From assembly GCA_963753075.1 (NCBI GenBank), contig CAVWAR010000017.1, forward strand, positions 186,001 through 250,000: DNA of 64,000 bases, in the 5' to 3' direction. Every line of letters begins with the position of its first letter. Positions within the stretch are counted from its first letter, which is position 1. The translations under genes were made by a program, and so were the position numbers. The DNA comes from Prado023 sp963753075 (GTDB taxonomy: Bacteria > Actinomycetota > Actinomycetes > S36-B12 > CAIYMF01). The notes under the pieces were generated by a model, which worked only from the letters and a program-made list of their open reading frames with translations, had not been told where the DNA came from and ran no database searches. Shown piece by piece: positions 9,594 to 16,343 of this stretch.

Positions 9594-10387
9594 GCCGGAA
9601 CGACACCACAGAGCTGGGGACTGACGCCCTTGCTGCCACGGGGGCCGAGGGGTTCGACGACGATCCGGCGCTGGACACTTTGCAGGAACCCCTGGGAGCG
9701 GCTCCCGACGCCGCGCCGCGATCGCGGCGACGACTTCGGATCGCGCTGGCCGGTGTTGTCGGCCTGGGCCTCATCTGGTCGGTGGGTTGGCATTCGCCGG
9801 TGACACTCGTCGAGCACGTGGTCGTCGATGCCCCCCGAGGGTTGTCGGCCGAGTCGATCCGGCTCGCGTCCGGGATCTCCGCGGCCGACCACGTGCCCGC
9901 CGTGGATCCCGGCGCGGTCCGCGCCGGGATCATGACCGCCATCCCCGCGGTGGCCGACGTGAGCGTTCGGCGTTCCCTGCCGCACACGATCGAACTCGAG
10001 GTCACGGGCCGACGCCCCTTCGCGGCGTTGGTGGCGGACAAGGGCTTCCACGTGATGGACGACGCGGGGATCGTCTACGACAGGGTCGCCCGGGCGAAGG
10101 CGATGCCCGTCATCTCGGCAGCCACCGATGAGACTCGCGAGATCGCCCGCAACGTACTCCTGGTCATCCCCGCGGACCTTCGCAAGCGGGTCGCGCGGGT
10201 CAGCGCCCGCAGCCGCGACAACATCACCTTCACCCTGCGTTCAGGAGCGACGGTCCGATGGGGAAGTGTCGCTGACTCCGAGCTGAAGGCCCGCGTGCTG
10301 GCTGGACTCATGGAGGTCAAGGCGACCCGATATGACGTCAGCGCGCCGCTGCTGCCCACGACCTTCGGATCGCCCGAAGCAGGCTAG
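9590..10387 (+). CDS. ftsQ: Cell division protein FtsQ
   Basis: FtsQ is a bitopic membrane protein linking early and late divisome parts. The 265-aa product has a cytoplasmic N-terminus of about 45 residues, one transmembrane helix (about residues 46-65, RIALAGVVGLGLIWSVGW), then a POTRA domain starting SPVTLVEHVVVDA and a beta domain. Sequence identity in this family is low, so the call rests on topology, the POTRA-like motif and position between murC and ftsZ. It is coupled to murC by ATGA and is the last gene before a long spacer. Confidence 0.92.
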   Translation: MSRNDTTELGTDALAATGAEGFDDDPALDTLQEPLGAAPDAAPRSRRRLRIALAGVVGLGLIWSVGWHSPVTLVEHVVVDAPRGLSAESIRLASGISAADHVPAVDPGAVRAGIMTAIPAVADVSVRRSLPHTIELEVTGRRPFAALVADKGFHVMDDAGIVYDRVARAKAMPVISAATDETREIARNVLLVIPADLRKRVARVSARSRDNITFTLRSGATVRWGSVADSELKARVLAGLMEVKATRYDVSAPLLPTTFGSPEAG

Positions 10388-10409
10388 TCGGCCCAAGGGT
10401 GCCTCCGGT

Positions 10410-10430
10410 CTGTTCGCCCATAGCGAACAG
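10410..10430 (+). terminator. Hairpin downstream of ftsQ
   Basis: A perfect 8-bp inverted repeat, CTGTTCGC and GCGAACAG with a 5-nt loop, begins 22 nt after the ftsQ stop. There is no T-run, so it is either an actinobacterial tail-less terminator or an mRNA-stabilising hairpin. Confidence 0.4.
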
Positions 10431-10483
10431 GATCGGGGCGCCGGTGAGGTTCCCGAACGGGCCGTCCTCCGGCGCGTCCTCCT

Positions 10484-10527
10484 GCGTCCACAGGGCGCTG
10501 CTCGGCTGTGGACACAGTTGTCCACAG
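10484..10527 (+). promoter_or_regulatory. Cluster of DnaA-like boxes
   Basis: TTGTCCACA at 10518-10526 is an exact match to the DnaA box used by Streptomyces and mycobacteria. It forms one arm of a 9-bp perfect inverted repeat (10505-10513 and 10520-10528). The other arm gives an 8-of-9 box on the minus strand at 10507-10515, and a 7-of-9 match lies at 10484-10492. Binding by DnaA is an inference. Confidence 0.5.
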
Positions 10528-10541
10528 CGCGGCCGGGGGAC

Positions 10542-10602
10542 TCGTCCCCAACTCCTCCCGAGGTTCTCCCCAGCCCGTCCCCACCCTGTCCCCAGGGGGT
10601 CC
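10542..10602 (+). repeat. Array of TCC-centred 9-mers with 11-bp period
   Basis: Nine-base units start at 10542, 10553, 10564, 10575 and 10586 (TCGTCCCCA, TCCTCCCGA, TTCTCCCCA, CCGTCCCCA, CTGTCCCCA). The core TCC recurs once more at 10600, all exactly 11 bp apart. The units resemble degenerate DnaA boxes but are C-rich. The period is about one helical turn, so the units would face the same side of the DNA. Confidence 0.5.
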
Positions 10603-10726
10603 TCCGGGTGGCCCTGGCCGTGGTGGTCCGGAGTCGGACGGCGACCCCGGTCGACCGACACGCCGACGTTCCGGTCGGTCCTTGAAACCACCCGTCCCTG
10701 CACCTAGGTTCCCTTCCAACCACAGG

Positions 10727-10757
10727 TTGACATAACTCTAAGCCTCAGGTTGAGGGT
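10727..10757 (+). promoter_or_regulatory. ftsZ promoter region with imperfect palindrome
   Basis: A consensus TTGACA stands at 10727-10732. It is followed by a 23-bp imperfect palindrome at 10735-10757 in which 8 of 11 position pairs are complementary, and which also holds CCTCA and TGAGG around GGT. Palindromes of this kind across a long promoter spacer are typical of MerR-family sites. FtsR, the MerR-type activator of ftsZ known from Corynebacterium, is a candidate binder; this is inferred, not shown. Confidence 0.45.
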
Positions 10758-10860
10758 GAGAGTCAAGGAGACCGAAGGTGCAGGCCCGCGCTGGAGCTCA
10801 ACCCTCCACCGCACAGTCCGACCCCAACCTTTCGCAGCAACCGAAGAAGGAGAGCCTGAC

Positions 10861-12042
10861 GTGGCAGCCCCACAGAACTACCTGGCAGTGATCAAGGTCG
10901 TCGGGATCGGCGGTGGCGGCGTCAATGCCGTGAACCGGATGATCGAGGTCGGCCTCAAGGGCGTGGAGTTCATCGCCATCAACACCGACGCCCAGGCGTT
11001 GCTGATGAGTGACGCGGACGTGAAGCTCGACATCGGCCGCGAACTGACCCGGGGCCTCGGCGCCGGCGCCGATCCCGAGGTTGGCACGAAGGCGGCCGAG
11101 GACCATGCCGAGGAGATCGAGGAGGTCCTCAAGGGGGCCGACATGGTCTTCGTGACCGCGGGTGAGGGTGGTGGCACCGGCACCGGTGGTGCTCCGGTCG
11201 TGGCCAAGATCGCCCGCTCGCTGGGTGCGCTGACCATCGGCGTGGTCACGCGGCCCTTCGGCTTCGAGGGTCGGCGTCGCAGCGGCCAGGCCGACAACGG
11301 CATCGAGACCCTGCGCTCCGAGGTCGACACGCTGATCACAATCCCCAATGACCGCCTGCTCTCGATCGCAGATCGCAGCATCTCGATGATCGACGCGTTC
11401 CGCCAGGCCGACCAGGTCCTGCTCCAGGGCGTCTCGGGCATCACCGACCTGATCACGACCCCGGGCCTGATCAACCTCGACTTCGCCGACGTGAAGTCGA
11501 TCATGTCGGGCGCCGGATCGGCGCTGATGGGCATCGGCTCCTCGCGCGGTGACGAACGTGCCATCGGCGCGGCGCAGGCAGCCATTGCCAGCCCGCTTCT
11601 GGAGGCGAGCATCGACGGTGCGCACGGTGTGCTGCTGTCGATCGCCGGCGGTTCGGACCTGGGGCTCTTCGAGATCAACGAGTCCGCCCGGTTGGTGGCC
11701 GAGGCCGCGCACCCGGACGCCAACATCATCTTCGGTGCGGTCATCGACGACACCCTGGGTGACGAGGTCCGGGTCACGGTCATCGCGGCTGGCTTCGATG
11801 GTGGCCATCCGCCGACCCGCCATGAGGCGGCTGCTGGGCGCAAGGTGATCGAGGAGGCCGCGGCGGCCGAGTCCGAGAAGCGCGCCGAGTCCCCGGTCCT
11901 GGCCGGTGTGGGTGCGCCTACGGGTGTGGTCCTGCCGCCAGGGTTGGCCGGCTCGGAGAAGCCCGGCGCGGACCTGCGCCAGCCGCGGACGATCAGCTTC
12001 GATGAGCCCGATGACCTCGATGTCCCGGACTTCCTGAAGTAG
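10861..12042 (+). CDS. ftsZ: Cell division GTPase FtsZ
   Basis: FtsZ is the tubulin-like GTPase that forms the Z ring. The GTG at 10861 was chosen because it follows AAGGAG with normal spacing and gives the conserved actinobacterial N-terminus MAAPQNYLAVIKVVGIGGGG; a longer in-frame start at 10750 would lie in the promoter. The product has 393 residues. The GTP-binding loop GGGTGTG is at residues 103-109, and the T7 synergy loop NLDFADVKS follows. A variable linker ends in the conserved tail DDLDVPDFLK, the docking site for partners such as SepF. No ftsA is present, so SepF is the likely membrane tether. Confidence 0.98.
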   Translation: MAAPQNYLAVIKVVGIGGGGVNAVNRMIEVGLKGVEFIAINTDAQALLMSDADVKLDIGRELTRGLGAGADPEVGTKAAEDHAEEIEEVLKGADMVFVTAGEGGGTGTGGAPVVAKIARSLGALTIGVVTRPFGFEGRRRSGQADNGIETLRSEVDTLITIPNDRLLSIADRSISMIDAFRQADQVLLQGVSGITDLITTPGLINLDFADVKSIMSGAGSALMGIGSSRGDERAIGAAQAAIASPLLEASIDGAHGVLLSIAGGSDLGLFEINESARLVAEAAHPDANIIFGAVIDDTLGDEVRVTVIAAGFDGGHPPTRHEAAAGRKVIEEAAAAESEKRAESPVLAGVGAPTGVVLPPGLAGSEKPGADLRQPRTISFDEPDDLDVPDFLK

Positions 12043-12055
12043 TCCCTCTCCGCCG

Positions 12056-12826
12056 ATGATCACCCACCGCCTCGACCTCGCCCTCCGGGGTGAGGTCGAG
12101 GCGCGGGTCCTGTTCACCGGGAGGGGTGATGCTGCCAGCGGTGGGTCGAGCCGGTGGCCGTACGCCTGCGCCAATCTCGCATCGCACGTCGGGGATGACC
12201 CGGTGTCGGTTGAGGCCAATCGTCGCGAGTTGGCCCGAGCCCTCGGGGTCCCAGCCGATTCGATGACCTTCATGCATCCTGACCACGGACGAGGGGTCCA
12301 CATGGTGAGCGAACCGACCGGCATCAGGCCGGGCGCGGAGATCACCGCCGTGGACGCGCTCGTGACACGCCAGACCGGGATCGGCCTGGTGGCCCTGGCC
12401 GCTGACTGTGTGCCGGTGATCCTGGTCGATCCTGTCGCCGGTGTTGTGGGTGCAGTCCACAGCGGCTGGCGGGGCCTGGTCCAGGACGTGGTCGGGGCGG
12501 CTGTGGCGGGGATGGCGCAGGCCGGCGCCCGGGGCGGCGACATCGCTGCCTACCTGGGGCCGTCGATCTGTGGTGCCTGCTACCCGGTGCCGCAGGATCG
12601 GGCCGACGAGGTGGGTATGGTCCGTCCGGAGGCCGTCACGACGGCCCCTGACGGGCAACCGGCGCTGGATGTGCGGGTGGGGCTGGCCGCACGGCTGGCC
12701 GAGCTCGACGTGTCCAGCGAGCTGGTTGGCGGCTGTCCTGCAGAGGACCCGGCGCTCTACTCGCACCGCCGCGACGGCCGCACCGGTCGTCAGGGCGGGG
12801 CGGTCGCGATCGTGGCGGCCGCGTGA
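12056..12826 (+). CDS. pgeF: Peptidoglycan editing factor, YfiH/PgeF family
   Basis: This family of multicopper-oxidase-like fold proteins was long called polyphenol oxidase. In Escherichia coli it removes misincorporated L-Ser from UDP-MurNAc-L-Ser. The 256-aa product has the family motifs HSGWRG and GPSICGACYPV, with the conserved zinc-type His and Cys residues (MHPDHGRG, ADCVPV). It sits 13 nt after ftsZ and overlaps the yggS start. The position in the wall cluster agrees with an editing role. Confidence 0.9.
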   Translation: MITHRLDLALRGEVEARVLFTGRGDAASGGSSRWPYACANLASHVGDDPVSVEANRRELARALGVPADSMTFMHPDHGRGVHMVSEPTGIRPGAEITAVDALVTRQTGIGLVALAADCVPVILVDPVAGVVGAVHSGWRGLVQDVVGAAVAGMAQAGARGGDIAAYLGPSICGACYPVPQDRADEVGMVRPEAVTTAPDGQPALDVRVGLAARLAELDVSSELVGGCPAEDPALYSHRRDGRTGRQGGAVAIVAAA

Positions 12827-13548
12827 TGGCGGGAAGTCGTGGTGGGCAGTTGGCCGAGAACCTCACGGTCGTCCGCAGCAGGATTGCAGCCGCGTGTGCC
12901 GAGTCGGGGCGTGATCCCGGCGAGGTCACCATCGTGGCGATCACCAAGACCTGGCCTGCGACGGACGTCCGGCTGCTGGCTGACCTCGGCATCAGCCACG
13001 TCGGTGAGAACCGTGATCAGGAGGCGCGGGGCAAGGCTAAGGAGTGCGCCGACCTGGACCTCACCTGGCACTTCGTGGGTCAGCTCCAGCGCAACAAGGC
13101 GGGATCGGTGGTCACCTACGCCGATGTCGTCGAGTCGGTGGACCGAGCATCGTTGGTCCCCGCGCTGGATCGCGCAGCCGGGCGGGCCGGGCGCAGGGTC
13201 GGGGCCTGCGTGCAGGTCGACCTCGACCCGACCGACCCCGGCGCACGACCGCCGGGGGCCCCACGGGGCGGTGCCCTACCGGGCGACGTCCTGGCGCTGG
13301 CCGAGCAGGTCGCCGGTTCGTCCTCGCTGGACCTGCTCGGCGTCATGGCGGTGGCACCCCTCGGGCAGGACCCGCGGGAGGCCTTCGAACGGCTCGCAGG
13401 AATGCACGACGCACTCAGGGCGCAGCACCCCGGCGCCTCGATGCGGTCAGCCGGTATGACCGGCGATCTTGAGCCGGCGATTGCCGCCGGCGCGACACAT
13501 GTCCGCCTGGGCAGCGCGCTGCTCGGGCACCGAGAACCACTGAAGTAA
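12826..13548 (+). CDS. yggS: PLP homeostasis protein, YggS/PROSC family
   Basis: YggS-type proteins bind pyridoxal phosphate without known catalysis and buffer the PLP pool. The 240-aa protein has the alanine-racemase-like barrel. The PLP lysine lies in the motif VAITKTWPA near residue 37, followed by HVGENRDQEA, WHFVGQLQRNK and the late phosphate-binding part RSAGMTGDLEPAIAAGATHVRLGSAL. The start is ATG overlapping the pgeF stop as TGATG; a GTG three bases earlier is equally possible. Confidence 0.92.
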   Translation: MAGSRGGQLAENLTVVRSRIAAACAESGRDPGEVTIVAITKTWPATDVRLLADLGISHVGENRDQEARGKAKECADLDLTWHFVGQLQRNKAGSVVTYADVVESVDRASLVPALDRAAGRAGRRVGACVQVDLDPTDPGARPPGAPRGGALPGDVLALAEQVAGSSSLDLLGVMAVAPLGQDPREAFERLAGMHDALRAQHPGASMRSAGMTGDLEPAIAAGATHVRLGSALLGHREPLK

Positions 13549-13551
13549 AAT
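13546..13551 (+). promoter_or_regulatory. Candidate -10 box (TAAAAT) for sepF-yggT-divIVA
   Basis: TAAAAT stands out in GC-rich surroundings at the very end of yggS and would start a transcript about 45 nt before sepF. No clear -35 hexamer was found. Confidence 0.35.
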
Positions 13552-13604
13552 CAACCCGATACCGGGACGCCCGCAGCGAACCGGATGGCACGTAAGGAGC
13601 CCAC

Positions 13605-14117
13605 ATGCCCGGCACGATGCGCAAGATGGCGGTCTACCTCGGACTCGTCGAGGACGATCTGATGGACGACTACGAGGGTGGCAGCGATCCGCAGCCGCGC
13701 AGCCGCGAGGTGAGCGCACCGCTGGCAGACCCCCGCCCGCGTACGGCCCCCGAGGTTGCGGTGCGTCCCAGCGCCACCGCCGTGGCCGAGCGCCCGGCAG
13801 CAACCTTCCGGCCGACGGGGTCCACGCCCGGGGCCGACATCTACCGGATCACCACGCTGCACCCGCGGTCGTACAACGACGCCAGGACGATCGGCGAGGA
13901 GTACCGCGAGGGTGTGCCGGTGATCATCAACCTCACCGGGATGGATGACAGCGATGCCAAGCGCATCGTCGACTTCGCCGCAGGGCTCGTGTTCGGACTG
14001 CGCGGCAGCATCGAGCGCATCACGAACAAGGTCTTCCTGCTCTCTCCGGCCAACGTCGACGTCGGGGCGGAGGCCCGGGCCCAGATCGCGCAAGACGGGT
14101 TCTTCAATCAGAGTTGA
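13605..14117 (+). CDS. sepF: Cell division protein SepF
   Basis: SepF anchors FtsZ filaments to the membrane and bundles them; in actinobacteria, which lack FtsA, it is essential. The 170-aa protein has an N-terminal amphipathic stretch (MRKMAVYLGL), an acidic/proline-rich linker, and the C-terminal SepF fold from about residue 75 (YRITTLHPRSYNDARTIG) through VIINLTGMDD to FLLSPANVDV. The ATG follows a good ribosome-binding site, AAGGAG. Confidence 0.96.
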   Translation: MPGTMRKMAVYLGLVEDDLMDDYEGGSDPQPRSREVSAPLADPRPRTAPEVAVRPSATAVAERPAATFRPTGSTPGADIYRITTLHPRSYNDARTIGEEYREGVPVIINLTGMDDSDAKRIVDFAAGLVFGLRGSIERITNKVFLLSPANVDVGAEARAQIAQDGFFNQS

Positions 14118-14120
14118 TCC

Positions 14121-14408
14121 ATGGGCCCCATCGTCAGTCTTCTCTCCACGATCATCTGGCTGTACCTGCTGCTGTTGATCGCCCGCATGGTGATCGGTCT
14201 GATCATGGTGTTCGCGAAGGATTTCCGGCCCAGCGGCTTCCTGGTGGTCATCTTCGAGTTCGTCATGAGTGCCACCGATCCGCCGTTGAAGGCGATTCGT
14301 CGGGTGATCCCACCGTTGCGGATCGGGCAGGTGTCGCTTGACCTGGCGTTCCTCGTGCTCTTCATCGGGCTGCAGCTGATGCTGCGCGTGCTGGCGGGGC
14401 TGGGATGA
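14121..14408 (+). CDS. YggT family membrane protein
   Basis: A 95-aa protein with two membrane segments (about residues 5-31 and 73-93) joined by a loop holding ATDPPLKAIRRVIPPLRIG, the classic YggT motif. The function of the family is not settled; its fixed location between sepF and divIVA in Gram-positive bacteria suggests a link to division or envelope growth. It begins three bases after the sepF stop. Confidence 0.9.
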   Translation: MGPIVSLLSTIIWLYLLLLIARMVIGLIMVFAKDFRPSGFLVVIFEFVMSATDPPLKAIRRVIPPLRIGQVSLDLAFLVLFIGLQLMLRVLAGLG

Positions 14409-14436
14409 CGGCGAGGCAGCGTCCGGGAGGTGAGTC

Positions 14437-14898
14437 ATGGCATTGAGTGCCCAGGATGTCCACGACAAGCAGTTCAAGCTGGTGCGCAACAGCACGGGCT
14501 ACGACATGGACGAGGTGGATGCGTTCCTCGATGAGGTTGAGGCCGAGATAGCGCGCCTTGCCGACGAGCTGCAGGTCTGCCAGGAGAAGGCGGCGGCGTC
14601 GGCAGCTCCCGACACAGAGGCTGCCTCCGCGGCGGGTGCCCGCATCCTCGAGATGGCCCAGCACACCGCCGACGAGTACATCGCCGACGCACGCAGGACC
14701 GCCGACGGGATGGTCGCGGATGCCGAGAAGGCAGCGCGCAAGTCGGTGAAGAAGCTCGAGGCGCAGCGTCGGGAGCTCGAGGGCAGGGTTGGTGCGCTGA
14801 AGACGTTCGAGTCCGAGATCAGATCCCGGCTGACCGGCTACTTCCAGTCGCAGCTGGAGGACCTCAGCGCACTGGCAGACGGTGACAACAGGAAGTAG
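14437..14898 (+). CDS. divIVA: DivIVA/Wag31 polar growth and division protein
   Basis: DivIVA binds negatively curved membrane and directs polar or septal wall synthesis in actinobacteria. The 153-aa product has the conserved N-terminal lipid-binding domain (FKLVRNSTGYDMDEVDAFL, residues 14-32), a first coiled coil, a short Ala/Ser-rich spacer (about 49-65), and a second coiled coil to about residue 140. It is much shorter than Streptomyces DivIVA. A ribosome-binding site, GGGAGGTGA, precedes the ATG. It ends the cluster and faces a convergent gene. Confidence 0.94.
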   Translation: MALSAQDVHDKQFKLVRNSTGYDMDEVDAFLDEVEAEIARLADELQVCQEKAAASAAPDTEAASAAGARILEMAQHTADEYIADARRTADGMVADAEKAARKSVKKLEAQRRELEGRVGALKTFESEIRSRLTGYFQSQLEDLSALADGDNRK

Positions 14899-14965
14899 GC
14901 CTACGGGCCCAGCGCCCCCCGGGGGTCCTGCGCGTGGAAGCCGACGCTGGGGTGCCCTGGCGGGA

Positions 14966-16270
14966 TCACCGCCCGATCGCCGCGCGCGAACCAGTTCGGA
15001 CCCCCGTGCGACCGTACTGATCGGCCGCCCGTTCACCGGCGCGCCGGCTGGCCGAGGCTGTGGCTGCCCCGCTGGCGGTGGCCCGCCAGGTGCCCCGGGC
15101 CCGGGAGGCCGAGCGGTGGTAGTCGGTAACGGCCACATCGCGGGCCCGTAGCGCCAGATCGACGCTGTCCTGGGTGCCTGGGCGAATCGCCTCGCCGTCA
15201 CGGGTTCGGGGCGAGGGGGCCGCGGTGCGTGCCTGATGCTCCGCAAGGTCCAGGTTGTGTCCCAGTCGCTGGATGAACCCGAGGCAGAACGCGTTGCGGG
15301 CCACCGCGGCGGTGACGGGCTTGGCCGGGCCACCCTGGGGCGGTCGGTACGCGCTGCCCCGCCACCCACCGGACCGGACATGCTCCGTTGAGCCGGAGAC
15401 CATCATCGCGCTTGCCGTGGCGAAGACGGCCTCGACTCGGTCGAGGTCCGTCGGCAGGCCATACAGCAGGACGTACGTCGAGCCGTGACCGATGTCCACC
15501 GGAACCGACCACGCCCGGGCCGTGGCCACCAGGAGGCTGACCAGGAGCTTGTTCAACGCGCGCCGGGGTTCACCGATCGTGAGCATCCGGTGGGTCGGGG
15601 CTGCGCGCGAAGCACCTGGAGCCATTGCTGCCACGGCCATGTCGACGCTGTGCCGTTGTGCGACGATCGTTGCCTTCGCGAGATAGGCCTCGGCCTCCTC
15701 ACCGTTGGCGGTCGACTCAGCCTTGGCCAGGAGGGCTGCGACCCGGCGCACCTGCCCATCGGAGCTGCCCTCAGTGTCACCGAGCTCGGGGACCGCGTCG
15801 ATCGGGGCGAACAGGTGGCGCAGGAGATCGGCGGCGCCAGCCCCCACGTGCCGCTCGTACAGGGTCACCAGCGTGGCCCGGAATGCCGGGCCATGGCCCG
15901 GACGCGCGGTCAGGTGGTGAGCGATCTCGTGCAGCACGACCGACCGGGTCAGTGCCCACCGACCGCGCGGGTCCGCGGCGGGGATGTTGATCTGGCCCTC
16001 TGAGTAGGTGGCCATCCGGAAGCCGCGCCGGACCTGGACCCGCACCGGTCCGTTGTCGGTCCCCCCATCCGTGGCACTGCGATCCAGCACGCGGTCGACG
16101 AAGCCCTGGACCTCGTCGACGTCGGCGAAGCGCACTTCGGCCGGCAGCGTCACGACGCGGCGGCCGATTCGGACCGCGCGGTGGGTCCGGCGCATGATCG
16201 ACGCGAGCGAGTCCTCGGCCTGGTAGACCGCACCACGGCTCCGGTCGACCCTCGGGTCCTGCTGCTGCAT
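14966..16270 (-). CDS. Putative metalloprotein with HExxH motif and DUF2786 domain
   Basis: The 434-aa protein has two recognisable parts. Residues about 15-170 resemble the TIGR04338-type putative metallohydrolases, with the zinc-protease-like motif HEIAHHL at about 114-120. Residues about 178-222 form a DUF2786 domain (VAALLAKAESTANGEEAEAYLAKA). The rest is Arg/Ala-rich and not recognised. Substrate and role are unknown. The ATG at 16270 is preferred because AGGGTG lies before it; in-frame starts at 16300 and 16324 exist. It lies 73 nt downstream of ileS on the same strand, so the two may be co-transcribed. Confidence 0.7.
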   Translation of the reverse strand: MQQQDPRVDRSRGAVYQAEDSLASIMRRTHRAVRIGRRVVTLPAEVRFADVDEVQGFVDRVLDRSATDGGTDNGPVRVQVRRGFRMATYSEGQINIPAADPRGRWALTRSVVLHEIAHHLTARPGHGPAFRATLVTLYERHVGAGAADLLRHLFAPIDAVPELGDTEGSSDGQVRRVAALLAKAESTANGEEAEAYLAKATIVAQRHSVDMAVAAMAPGASRAAPTHRMLTIGEPRRALNKLLVSLLVATARAWSVPVDIGHGSTYVLLYGLPTDLDRVEAVFATASAMMVSGSTEHVRSGGWRGSAYRPPQGGPAKPVTAAVARNAFCLGFIQRLGHNLDLAEHQARTAAPSPRTRDGEAIRPGTQDSVDLALRARDVAVTDYHRSASRARGTWRATASGAATASASRRAGERAADQYGRTGVRTGSRAAIGR

Positions 16271-16343
16271 GGGCCACACCCTGCCATGACCGTCGGACAT
16301 CCTGGCGTGTTCATCCACAGGCACGCCGAGGACGTCGGTGTGG

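Larger units (their letters stand above)
10388..10860 (+). other. Non-coding ftsQ-ftsZ spacer with regulatory signals
   Basis: This 473-nt stretch has no convincing gene in either direction; frames crossing it have no recognisable domain and no good ribosome-binding site. In order it holds a hairpin behind ftsQ (10410-10430), DnaA-like boxes (10484-10527), a C-rich array with 11-bp period (10542-10602), and a TTGACA box with an imperfect palindrome (10727-10757). A purine-rich ribosome-binding site, AAGGAG at about 10846-10851, serves the ftsZ GTG. ftsZ therefore probably has its own promoter or promoters as well as any read-through from the mur operon. Confidence 0.8.

Noticed and set aside
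10410..10430. A LexA (SOS) box
   Set aside because: The arms read GTTCG...CGAAC; actinobacterial SOS boxes have the opposite arrangement, CGAAC...GTTCG, with a 4-nt spacer.
10388..10860. Short genes in the ftsQ-ftsZ spacer, such as a plus-strand frame at 10399-10707
   Set aside because: The translations are Pro/Arg/Ser-rich with no start signal, and the DNA is better explained by repeats and promoter elements.
10798..12543. A 581-codon minus-strand frame across ftsZ and pgeF
   Set aside because: It crosses two certain genes and the ftsZ start; its composition is that of a shadow frame.
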